A stretch of DNA of 64,000 nucleotides, from contig JAHLKG010000017.1 in assembly GCA_025526995.1 (NCBI GenBank), forward strand, positions 372,001-436,000, written 5' to 3'. Position numbers and translations under genes: made by a program. Shown here piece by piece: positions 50,627 to 59,739 of the stretch (positions within the stretch are counted from its first letter, which is position 1; every line of letters starts with the position of its first letter). The notes under the pieces are model-generated. The model was not told where the DNA came from, made no database searches, and saw only the letters and a list, made by a program, of their open reading frames with translations. This stretch comes from Powellomyces hirtus. Lineage: Eukaryota; Chytridiomycota; Chytridiomycetes; Spizellomycetales; Powellomycetaceae.

Positions 50627-52201
50627 TCAATAGCCGTGACCTCCGGATTCTGTGAAAAATTGTTCTTGTTCAGACCAGGACTGCTCCAGAAGTGCGGGTG
50701 TTTCCTGCTGGTTGACTTGTAGATTGTGATAGTATGCTTCAGCTGTTTCGATAGCTGTGACGTTCGACTTGAGCTTGTTGACAGTTTCTTCCCATTCGCT
50801 CACTGGAACGGAGTCGTAGACGATACCAGCCCCGGCTTGGAGGTAAACGTGTCCATCTTTGAACAGCATTGTGCGAATGGCAATCGCAGTATCCATACCG
50901 CCAGAGTAAGCAAAATAGCCCACAGCGCCAGCGTAGATTCCACGTTTCTCGCCTTCGAGTTCGTAAATAAGTTCCATGGCTTTCACCTTTGGTGCACCGC
51001 TGACAGTACCAGCGGGAAAGATAGACCTGAATGCGTCAAAACCCGTTTTATCGGGACGTAGTTTTCCGGAAACGTTGCTGACAATGTGCATCACGTGGCT
51101 GTATCGTTCGATATGCATCAATGAATCGACCTTGACGGTGCTAGGATCGCAGATTCTGTTGACGTCGTTTCGTCCCAGATCGACCAACATGATGTGTTCT
51201 GAGCGTTCTTTCAGGTCACCAAGAAGATCGGCGGCAAGCGCTTCGTCCTCCTCGGGGGTTCTACCGCGCTTACGTGTGCCGGCAATGGGATGTGTGTAGA
51301 TGATGTTGTTCTCCACCTTGATCAGCATCTCTGGCGAAGCTCCCACAATTTGGAAGTCTTTCACGTCCACATAGAACATGTACGGTGAAGGATTGACACT
51401 GCGCAGTTTGCGATACGCGTTGAATGGGTGCAGCGAGGTTTTCTTCTTCATTCGCTGAGACGGCACGGCCTGGATGATATCTCCTTCCGTAATGTGATGC
51501 TTCAATTTCTTCACGAATCCTTCGTAACCTTCCTTACCGACATTTGACTCGCTAGGCTGGTTCAGCACTATCGGGGGCTGACACGGCATGGGGATGTGCT
51601 CGTTCTTAAACGATTGAATGACTTTGTCTAATTCTGCGGTTACTCGGGCATACTCGAGCTCAATCTGATGGTCTTCTCCATCGGTATTGTCTACTCGGAA
51701 ATGGCTCACCACTTTCATGACGTGGTGGAGGTGATCAAAGACAACGATTGTGTCACAAAACATCAGAATGGCATCGGGGATTCCAATGGGATCACGCAAC
51801 TTTCGTGCGGTTCGAGGTTCGAAGTACTGAACACAGTCATACGCCATGTATCCAATTGCGCCTCCAGTGAACTCGGGTAATCCTGCCACAGGAACATATC
51901 GAATGTTCTCCAACTCCTTCTCCACGACCAGCAGGGGATCGCCTTTAACGGTTTCTTTCTCACCAGTGCGGATCACTTTGTATGGTGAAGCTCCAAGGAA
52001 GGAGTAGCGGCTGATCTTCTCTCCTCCGGTAACGGATTCAAACAAGAACGAGTAGTCGCTGTTTTCCGCTAATCGAAGATAAGCGGAAACAGGTGTGATT
52101 AGATCGGCGGAAATCTCCGAATAGACGGGAATAATGTTGCCCGTCTTTTGTCCAACGAGATCTCTAATCTCTTCAAGGGATGGTTTCACTCTTGACGTCA
52201 T
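50627..52201 (-). CDS. TRP2: Anthranilate synthase component I
   Basis: This enzyme converts chorismate to anthranilate with ammonia supplied by the TrpG domain, the first committed step of tryptophan synthesis. The single exon gives 524 residues, normal for the family. The feedback site region reads FLFESVTGGEKISRYS, with the serine usually needed for tryptophan inhibition. The chorismate-binding half is complete: GDIIQAVPSQR, NPSPYMFYV, GASPEMLI, HPIAGTRKRG, ERSEHIMLVDLGRNDV, YSHVMHIVSNVSG, FPAGTVSGAPKVKAMELI and AGAGIVYDSVP. It starts at the first ATG, only 38 nt after the stop of an upstream ORF on the same strand, and it ends 26 nt before TRP1. In yeast TRP2 and TRP3 are unlinked, so this packing is unusual. 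Confidence 0.96.
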   Translation of the reverse strand: MTSRVKPSLEEIRDLVGQKTGNIIPVYSEISADLITPVSAYLRLAENSDYSFLFESVTGGEKISRYSFLGASPYKVIRTGEKETVKGDPLLVVEKELENIRYVPVAGLPEFTGGAIGYMAYDCVQYFEPRTARKLRDPIGIPDAILMFCDTIVVFDHLHHVMKVVSHFRVDNTDGEDHQIELEYARVTAELDKVIQSFKNEHIPMPCQPPIVLNQPSESNVGKEGYEGFVKKLKHHITEGDIIQAVPSQRMKKKTSLHPFNAYRKLRSVNPSPYMFYVDVKDFQIVGASPEMLIKVENNIIYTHPIAGTRKRGRTPEEDEALAADLLGDLKERSEHIMLVDLGRNDVNRICDPSTVKVDSLMHIERYSHVMHIVSNVSGKLRPDKTGFDAFRSIFPAGTVSGAPKVKAMELIYELEGEKRGIYAGAVGYFAYSGGMDTAIAIRTMLFKDGHVYLQAGAGIVYDSVPVSEWEETVNKLKSNVTAIETAEAYYHNLQVNQQETPALLEQSWSEQEQFFTESGGHGY

Positions 52202-52239
52202 GTTGGCGGCTGTAACTGATCAAATGTGCGGGTGATAAA

Positions 52240-53341
52240 TTAAGTTACCGGATGACAATCCCAGTGGAGAGAGAACTTTGCCCAAGTAGGGACGAGCATG
52301 AGATGAGTTTTATGTCCAGCATTCTGATACGAATTGCTGAGATGTTGGGCGATGTACTTCCGTGAGGTCGGGACTATTGATGTACGTTTAATGCCGGTAA
52401 CGCGACGGCGGCGGTCGCGGCATAGGTCTACCAATGGACGGGTGATGTTCGATACTCCAGAAGACCTGGGTGCAGCAGACACGGCAATGTTATGCTTTGC
52501 CGTGACTGGGAAAAACGAGACGCGGTAGCGCGCAGCGGAAGTAATCGGAGCATGGCTGATCTTCTTCACCCGTTGGGCAACGTGGATGTATGGCACTGAC
52601 TCGATGATACGGACAGCTTCGAGAGCTTGCTTGTACGAAGGTGTGTGAACCTCGGGAATAGTTGCGATCTGGGAAGCGCGTGGCAGGGACGGGAACTCGA
52701 CGGTCTGTTCGGCTGTCGGCTGAGGTGCTGGTACAAAAACAGCATTTGCTTTTCGAGAGCGCTTTTGCGCGCGGTGACGAACGAGCCTGTTGCGGCGCTT
52801 CGTCTGTGAACCGTCACGGCGGAGGTCCTCAACGCTCTGTAGGGAGAACAGAACATGAGCTTCGAGAAGAGCCCGAGCGGGCAAGCTTTCAACAAGAACC
52901 CTGGACGGGTAGCCGCTCAAACAGGTCCGCCATACCATACCATACCTTTGCGGAGGACGCTACGACACCGAGGTCATTGTCAGCGGCGGTCCATTGGAAG
53001 GACCGCTCCGACGCCGACCCAAAGGCGGGACAACTCCAACCTAGACGGAAAGTCGCCAGGATGGCAGCTGTGGGGAGGGTTTTGAAGCAGAAGCTTGTTG
53101 GAGGTGTTGAGCCTACAGAAAAGCAAGTTTTCTGCGAATGAAATGTGAAAAGAAATGGAGGGACTGAGTAAGAGAATGGCAAGAGGGGCAGAGCCAGCGA
53201 GTTTTGAAATCGCGCGAGATGGGAATCGGATTTGTATTGTGACTCACTCAGCCCATTTCTATCATCTGACTCACCTCCATATGGGATACGGTAGTGGTGG
53301 TGATTGTTGAAAGGTCGTAGTTGTGGAGTAGAGCAGAGCAT
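52240..53341 (-). CDS. Unknown protein upstream of TRP2
   Basis: I do not recognise this gene. A 199-codon open exon (52240-52836) ends in TAA. It is preceded by a good acceptor (CCCTACAG) and, 108 nt upstream, a donor (AAG then GTATGG), so a second exon 52946-53341 joins in phase and starts at ATG 53341. The product would be about 330 residues. Its centre is strongly basic ([18 protein letters not shown]), followed by [32 protein letters not shown] and [16 protein letters not shown]. The N-terminal exon is less convincing; another intron or start is possible. The gene ends 38 nt before the TRP2 ATG, and its start is 77 nt from that of the dehydratase gene on the other strand. It may be a basic RNA-binding or mitochondrial protein, but nothing proves this. 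Confidence 0.5.
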
Positions 53342-53418
53342 TCCCCCGTCGGTCGGGGTTAAAGTTATTTTTAACACCAACTTCCGTTCGAGCAAAGTCC
53401 GCCGCTGCACATTCTCAA

Positions 53419-53943
53419 ATGCTCCGTTGCACCCGCACTCTCAGAACAGCAACACCTGCAGTTCGCTACCAATCTTGCAACACCACCCACCTGCGCGTCC
53501 ATCACGCACATCACGCAACACCCACAAGCACCCACCACGCACTCTCCCAACTCCACACGTCAATGTCTCTCCGCACCACCGCCAGTGTCACCAGCGCAAG
53601 CAGCACCCAAAAGGTGCCACTGCCCGTCGTCGCCCTGACCGAAGCCGAGCGCAAGCGATACCTGTCGACACTATCAGGATGGAAGTTTGTGAACGACGGC
53701 AAACGCGACATGATTCAAAAATCCTTTCTGTTCGAGGATTTCAACGAAGCCTTTGGATTCATGACCCGTGTCGCCATGCAGGCCGAAAAAATGGATCACC
53801 ATCCCGAGTGGTTCAACGTTTACGACAAAGTCGACATTACGCTATCTACCCACGAATGCAACGGACTTAGCCTAAGGGACATGGAGCTTGCGAAAGTGAT
53901 TGAGATCCAGTTGGGCAAAGACAAGGCCAGTAGCGTAGTGTAA
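53419..53943 (+). CDS. Pterin-4a-carbinolamine dehydratase
   Basis: This small enzyme dehydrates 4a-hydroxytetrahydropterin, the by-product of aromatic amino acid hydroxylases, and so recycles the cofactor. The single exon gives 174 residues. The last ~105 residues are the complete domain: [31 protein letters not shown], and the catalytic histidine motif [20 protein letters not shown] followed by STHECNGLS. The first ~50-70 residues are rich in Arg, His, Ser and Thr with almost no acidic residue, which suggests a mitochondrial presequence. A second ATG (MSLRTTASV) could give a cytosolic form. It is divergent from the unknown gene next to TRP2. Confidence 0.92.
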   Translation: MLRCTRTLRTATPAVRYQSCNTTHLRVHHAHHATPTSTHHALSQLHTSMSLRTTASVTSASSTQKVPLPVVALTEAERKRYLSTLSGWKFVNDGKRDMIQKSFLFEDFNEAFGFMTRVAMQAEKMDHHPEWFNVYDKVDITLSTHECNGLSLRDMELAKVIEIQLGKDKASSVV

Positions 53944-54273
53944 ATGTTGACAAAAGATACCCTCAAAAGGCGTCCTCCTCCGACTGCATTTCTGTGTATC
54001 CTGTTTGCTTCGCCATTCATCCCTCAATCTCACGCTTCGCCCCTCAAATGTCCTCTCATCATTGCAGACAACTCTTGGACACTCCACCAGACTTTGCCAT
54101 TATCTGAGCTTTTACAGTCAAAGTACATGCGAAGCAGAAACGTACCGGATGCAAGTAAGGGGTACATCTGATCTTTAGCACAGGGTCCTCCTGTGAGCAG
54201 TGTGACGTCAAGGACTGCACCGGCGAAGGCTAGGGCTGCTCGTATGAGCTTCTGCCAGCGCGCCTAACTCTGG
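53944..54273. other. Convergent 3' interval dehydratase / CNG relic
   Basis: The 3' flank of the dehydratase meets that of the CNG pseudogene. No further gene is seen. Confidence 0.5.
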
Positions 54274-56380
54274 TTACAGCTCGGTAACATCCAGATATTG
54301 TTCCCGTTCCAAGACATACAAATGGCAAGGTGACCGGACGATAAGTGTATACTCGCGCGGCGCATCCACATGCAATGCATTTTCTGCAAATCAACAACAA
54401 AATGAATATTAGGCGACAAGAGAGCATTATGAGGATTCTTACCGCCAAAATGCTGACCACCTATCAGGACCGTCGTCGTGTCACCTTTTCTTGATCTCGA
54501 CAGCCCCGGATTCGACAAAGTACATTCAATGCCCAAATGCTGCCTTCATGATACACACATCACCCGCAACGTAAAAGTGCTCTTGAAAACGCACGCATAG
54601 CAAGTTCTGGATGCGTATATCCGGTGGTCGACGAACGAAACGGTACGCAAGAGATGCGCAAACGAGGCACCAGCCATTTGCTACAAAGTCACAATGAAAC
54701 AATAAAGAGACTGGATCAGAAAACACACAAGTAAAAGCTCCTTTTGGTTGACGGAGCCGGCCATGATGACACTTCCTACCTGTCGGACGGATGGATTAAG
54801 CTCGTCTAAAATGCTCTCATCAAAGTACCTGCCCCGGAACCTTAGCCTGTGGTAATCCCGCACGCATACCCCGGTCTTCTCGTCCACACACTTGTTCGCC
54901 AGATACTCGTTCGCTTGATCGAGCATCTCTTTGTAAGTACGCCCGGATGGATCCATCGCGACTCGGAATGCTTGATGAATCCTGTTACTGTGCCGGTCAT
55001 CAGAGCGCCAAAGAAGACAAACATTAAGTGGCCCCATACTTCGATCGCCGGACTACGTAGTGGCAAAAACAATCAGATCGCAAACTGCGTTGATGTTCAA
55101 CAGGAATGCATGGTCTGGGGATTCTTACCGAACACTGATTGTGAAAGGCCAAGAGTTGGCAACGGCCATCAGCAAGCTCCAGCTATACTGCGTCCACAAG
55201 GGCTGTTCCAAAACCCACAACTCTGGTGTCCATGAATCCCTCGTATATCGCGACAGTGATACAATGAGGAAAGTCATGCAGGCGTTCACATGCAAGTACC
55301 AGACTAACCACCCAAAAAACATCAACATCCTCGAATGCGCATCAACCAAACTCAGTGCCTTTCCCAATTTCGCGCCGTATTTTGCTTTTGCATACACAAG
55401 GTTGGTTCTCATGATGTGGAAAATGTGGAATGGAACCCGTAGCAGGCGCACTATGCTGTACATTTGCGGGTCGGCGCGCGCTTCGGTCACGATGAGCTCA
55501 TATGGTGGAATTGTGATCATATCAATGTAGAATACTGTAGTGCGGACGCGATGACGAAGAGAGGGCATGAGCTTGTCTGGCATCTTTCCCTTGGGCGCTG
55601 GTGCAACGTGAACAGACTGATAAGCGTGTCCGCCCAGTAGCCGGCGGTGTAGAACCAGGAAGGTGCCCACCCCGGCATTTCTGTCATCGCCGTCCCAAAG
55701 CTCAGAACCACAGGCAGCACCAACACCGCGTACCAATACCACACTAGAAGTTGTTCCAACTTACGCTCAACCTTATTGCCTGAACCCAAAGATCAGACCG
55801 ATTCCTCGCAAGACGTACCGGAAATGAACACATCCCATTGAACTTTGAGATTCGACTCAGGATGTATCCCTCCCATCATTTGCTGGCACCATTTCTACAT
55901 CAGTCCCTGCTGCCGTGGTACAGGTCCGTGGCGCTGCAGAATGGTGTCGGTCACAGACGTCGGCGGCTGTACTCCAGGTTTGGAATCCGATTTTGGCTTT
56001 TCTGGGACTATTTGTAATGAGGGGGTTGGCATGGGTGACTCTTGCTTTGGCTCCCATTGCGGCGGTGTTGGTAGGAGCATGAACTTTGCTGGGTTAGACA
56101 TCTCCCCCCCACCCCCCCCCCCCCCTTGAGTTCCGGCGAGACCGCTTTCAGTTGCTACCAGGAGACTTGTACTCAGACGTGTGCCCCTTCGCTTCTTCAC
56201 CATGTATTTTCAAACCTGCTCATACATACAATGCGTGACGTCGGGCTCGTTCTCATCGAAAATGGTCGCCGGCAGGATCAACCCAAAATCGTCTGGCTCC
56301 TCTTGCATCACTCGTGAGTTCATGATCCGGTCGCTGCCATTCGGATGGTACGTGTACTGCTTTGTAAAGCTTCCGTGCAT
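54274..56380 (-). pseudogene. Cyclic-nucleotide-gated channel, disrupted
   Basis: Pieces of a six-helix channel with C-linker and cyclic-nucleotide-binding domain lie in order on the minus strand. ATG 56380 opens exon 56216-56380 (MHGSFTKQYTYHPNGSD). Then come S1 (WYWYAVLVLPVVLSFG), S2 (FYTAGYWADTLIS), S3 (RTTVFYIDMITIPPYEL), S4 (YSIVRLLRVPFHIFHIMR), the pore (YSWSLLMAVANSWPF), S6 (GHLMFVFFGALMTGTVTGF), the C-linker (MDPSGRTYKEMLDQANEYL, FDESILDELN) and the binding domain (HFYVAGDVCI, MYFVESGAVEI, GGQHFGENALHVDAPREY). The frame breaks without room for an intron at the S2-S3 loop (about 55,575-55,620), at the S6/C-linker join (about 54,965-54,995) and in an A4 run (54486-54489). A TGA (54526-54528) interrupts the binding domain. 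A TAG near 55900 may be a further lesion or intronic. The filter lacks GYG. An intact ancestor would conduct cations in response to cGMP or cAMP. Confidence 0.75.
56104..56126. repeat. Homopolymer C tract
   Basis: Seven C, one A and fifteen C in a row lie in the 5' part of the CNG relic, in a probable intron or linker. Such tracts are prone to replication and sequencing slippage. Confidence 0.85.
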
Positions 56381-56625
56381 GGGGGCTTGAACTGAACGTT
56401 AACATGGAGACGGTCTCTCGTTGGATATGGATATGCTGCACCTGCGCCAATAGTTCGCTGCCCTGAAGTTCCAGTTTCTCCAAGAGCCCAGTCGTCCAGT
56501 CGCTCTGGAGAAGAGTTCCAGAAGAGCAACGAACCCACCGGTGTCAAAATGTCCGGCGAGCACGCGTGCTTTCTTTCTCGCGCTTTCCCGACATTCCGCC
56601 TTGAATTGAACGCATTCCATACAAC

Positions 56626-57689
56626 ATGATGAACACGATCTCCGCCTTCCGAGCTGCTTTTACGCACCCCCCTCGCTTTGGACTGGCAGCAGCCAGGCAC
56701 ATGAGCGCTGCCGCGGCGCCTCAGGTATGGAAGAATGTGGGCCATGTTCGTGTGTACGCTTGAGCTGATCTCGTGATGCTATTAGGTGCAGCGAACAGGT
56801 ACTTGACGCAAGAGCTAGCGGAGTCTTGACTGGCGCCCTGGTGGTCTGGGCTGATTGTTTGTTTTATGTTCAGCTGTGATTGGAAAGCCTGCACCGGCTT
56901 TCACTCTTCCCGCCGTGGTTGACGGTCAATTCAAGGACGTCTCTCTGTCGGACTTCAAGGGCAAATATGTGGTTTTGTTCTTCTACCCCATGGACTGTAC
57001 GTAAAACCCGTTCGTTTGCCTGTTTTCATCAAGCTAGGGTACTAAAATTATTGCACGCCTCTCATCTTCTTTAGTTACGTTTGTCTGGTAACGCTCATGT
57101 TTAATCTGACTTCATATTGTTCACCAACCGGGTTTTCATACGAGTGTTTGTTTTTCCGCATATAGCCCCACGGAGATTATTGCCTTCAGCGAGCGTATCT
57201 CCGAATTCCGAGAGTTGAACGCCGAAGTGCTCGCCGCCAGCACCGACACCAAATTCTCGCATCTGGCGTGGACCCAACAGCCGCGGAAGCAGGGAGGTTT
57301 GGGCGAGATGAAAATCCCTCTTCTTGCTGACGTGCAGAAGAAGCTTTCGCGTGACTACGGTGTCCTCATTGAGGATGGACCCGATGCTGGTGTTGCTCTC
57401 CGCGGTACCTTCATCATTGACCCTAAGGTCTGTGTGCAAAGTCGAGTATATACTAGCGGCTGGACTCGTCGTGCTGACTTCCCAATCCTCCCGCAAATAG
57501 GGAAATCTTCGTATCGCCCACTTGAACGATCTGCCTATTGGCCGAAATGTATCGGAATACGTGCGTCTGCTGGAGGCTTTGACCATCCATGCCGAGCACG
57601 GTGAGGTGTGCCCGGCCGGATTTACGAAGGGTGGCAAAACAATCAAGCCGGACCCAAAGGCATCAAAGGAATACTTTAGCCAGGCGTAA
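56626..57689 (+). CDS. 2-Cys peroxiredoxin (thioredoxin peroxidase)
   Basis: It reduces hydrogen peroxide and alkyl peroxides with electrons from thioredoxin. Six exons (56626-56724, 56786-56798, 56874-56996, 57075-57087, 57166-57427, 57501-57689) give 232 residues. Exons 2 and 4 are 13-nt microexons. The fourth carries the region of the peroxidatic cysteine: [13 protein letters not shown] is assembled from three exons. The resolving cysteine is in GEVCPAG. GGLGEM and the C-terminal KEYF match the GGLG and YF motifs of peroxide-sensitive eukaryotic peroxiredoxins. The first ~25 residues ([21 protein letters not shown]) look like a mitochondrial presequence; the later Met could start a cytosolic form. 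The start is one of two adjacent ATGs. The promoter is shared with the broken CNG gene (245 bp). Confidence 0.93.
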
Positions 57690-57954
57690 AACTAAAATGA
57701 CGGTATTGTGGCTCATCGCAGTCCCGAGTATACGTATCTCAGTGGCAGATCTAGATAGAATTAACTAGCCTAGCCATAAAGACTCTTATGGAAACCCTGA
57801 TGCCATCCTGTCATTAGCAGGAATCTATGTATGAGATCCATGTGACATTCTTCAGATCATAGGAGAATCATGTGGCCTTAATGCTATCTGAGATTCTCGG
57901 TCATGCCGAAAAGGGAGCAATGAAGGTAAAAGACTAATGCGGGTAACAGATGCT

Positions 57955-58581
57955 CTAAGCGCTCTTGTGCTCCTCAGCGGCCGCCGCGGCCGTGTCCTTG
58001 TCGACGATCACACCTTTCTCCCGCAGGAGAGTATCCAGCTCTCCGCTCTGGTGCATGTTGATCAAGATATCACATCCGCCCACAAACTCGCCCTTAACGA
58101 ACACCTGAGGGATTGTTGGCCACGATCTAAAAAGCAATAATGTTACATGACACATCATCCACCTCGTAACCGCGAACTGCCACCAAGGTAGCCTCTTACG
58201 TGTATTCCTTAATCCCACTGCGAACCTCCTCATCGGCGAGCACATTGACCGTCTTGAAGTCCTGCACGCCCTGCAGACCGAGAATCTGCACAACCGCTCG
58301 GCTGAAGCCGCACTGAGGCGCGGCCTTGTTGCCTTTCATGAACACAAGCACATCATGTGATTTCACGGCCTGTTGAAAATAATTATCAATAAATCAGTTG
58401 TTCCGCCGAACTGGAAGTGAAAATACAGAGTTGGCCTTACATCGTCGAGTCGGGCCTTGAGATCGTCGGAAATGTTTCGCTGGAAGATGCTCGCGCGGAA
58501 AGCGGTCGCCGCAGATGGGAGGGATGCTGTGCGGCGGGCCGCAAAGAGGGCTGATGTGCGAGCAAATAAAGACGAGGACAT
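57955..58581 (-). CDS. GRX5: Mitochondrial monothiol glutaredoxin
   Basis: Grx5 carries [2Fe-2S] clusters from the mitochondrial scaffold to target proteins. Three exons (58441-58581, 58200-58369, 57955-58126) give 160 residues, like yeast Grx5 (150). The N-terminus is rich in Ser, Ala and Arg, a typical presequence ([19 protein letters not shown]). The mature part has [20 protein letters not shown] with the monothiol active site CGFS, then [20 protein letters not shown], the glutathione-binding region. A short Ala/Glu-rich tail follows. It converges with the peroxiredoxin gene and diverges from the SR-protein gene. Confidence 0.94.
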
Positions 58582-58779
58582 TGTGAATGCTGCGTGAAAC
58601 TGGTTACCGTAAAACCTGCGGGAAAAGCAGGGAAGCAAGGACAGGTTTACTAAGCGCGCACCAAATTCCAGCCAAGTCCCCACACTTCACGCTCTTCTCC
58701 ACCAGGCAAAGTTCCAGATCTTGTTCAGGCGAACAGCTCATCTCTGTCACACGCAAAGATATCAGCTTCATCAACCAGA

Positions 58780-59739
58780 ATGTCTAGGCAAGGTCCCATC
58801 GATGACGGACCAGCGGCCCCAGCCGGCCCCGTGAAGCTTTACGTCGGCCAAATCGCACCGAATGGAAGCATCCGCGACCTGGAAGACCTCTTTGCCAAGT
58901 TTGGCAGGATCCTGCACGTTGAAATCAAGCCTGCCGGTTTCGGCTTCGTCGAGTTTGGTATGCCTGAAAAAGCTCAGAGACCTCAATCTCGTTGCAAACA
59001 ACTTACGTTTGACTTTTCTCGTTGACGCATTGCTTTCCATCGTACAGATGATCCCCGCGACGCTGAGGACGCTGTCAGGGCATTGCACGACCACCCTTTC
59101 GAGGGCAAGCGTCTTGTCGTAGAATTTTCTAAGAGGTCCTCGACCAACAACTCCACCTGCTTCATTTGCGGTCAGACGGGCCACTGGGTCAGGGAATGCC
59201 CCGAGAACCAGGACAAGGGAATGGACGTGCGATCTGGAAGGTGCTTCAAATGCGGTGATGTTGGCCATCTCGCCAAGTACTGCGGGTATGTACTACATTT
59301 GTCCCTCTTCCGAATATAATGGCAGAGACCGGGAAAACTTTGTGGAATCGTTCTCAAGTCCAAAGTAGAACATACCGAGGTCATGTCTATCCTACAAATG
59401 ATAGCAATCATTCTAATGCTGGCTTCTGTCTTTTGAAGACCCAACAGGAGCGGAGCGCGCGGTTACCGGGACCGTTCCCCGCCCCGTTACAGATCCCGAT
59501 CCCGCTCTCCACGCCGCCGATCGCCATCTCCTCGCAGAGATTACGGTGATCGTCGTGGTTACCGTGGCCCTCCCTCTCCTTACCGCGGAGGTAGAGGCGA
59601 GGACCGCCCCCGTATGAGAGAAGACAGGTCTCCTCCAGCCCGCTACGATGATGGTCCCAGAAGGGATCACCGCGGAGGAGGCCGCGATGCCCGCGACACC
59701 CGTGACGACCACCGCCGTGGACCTCCGTCTCCCAGGTAG
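58780..59739 (+). CDS. SR splicing factor with RRM and two zinc knuckles
   Basis: SR proteins bind pre-mRNA and direct splice-site choice. Three exons (58780-58957, 59048-59285, 59439-59739) join in phase to 238 residues. An RRM comes first, with RNP2 KLYVGQI and RNP1 AGFGFVEF, completed across the intron by DDPRDAEDAVRALH. Two CCHC zinc knuckles follow: CFICGQTGHWVREC and CFKCGDVGHLAKYC. The last exon encodes an RS/RG tail with SRSRSPRRRSPSPRR, RGG-like and RD repeats. One RRM plus two knuckles plus an RS tail is the plan of plant RS2Z proteins; animal SRSF7 has one knuckle. It is likely nuclear. An extended low-complexity tail makes the exact C-terminus the stop at 59737-59739. Confidence 0.9.

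Noticed and set aside
50601..50630. TTG start for TRP1 overlapping the TRP2 stop
   Set aside because: The ATG at 50600 directly precedes the conserved LLIDNYDSF, and TTG starts are not expected in nuclear genes.
52202..52242. Splicing of the unknown ORF into TRP2 to make a fusion
   Set aside because: The possible GTAACT-to-AG intron would be 33-39 nt, shorter than any other here, and the joined frame ends at once.
54526..54528. TGA as a sense codon
   Set aside because: TGA is the normal terminator of TRP2, ARL6, DPH3, the Rho GEF and the YHGT gene in this window.
55575..55620. A 41-nt intron explaining the S2-S3 frame break in the channel
   Set aside because: GT and AG ends exist, but the shortest convincing intron in this window is 56 nt, and two other breaks in the same gene cannot be explained this way.
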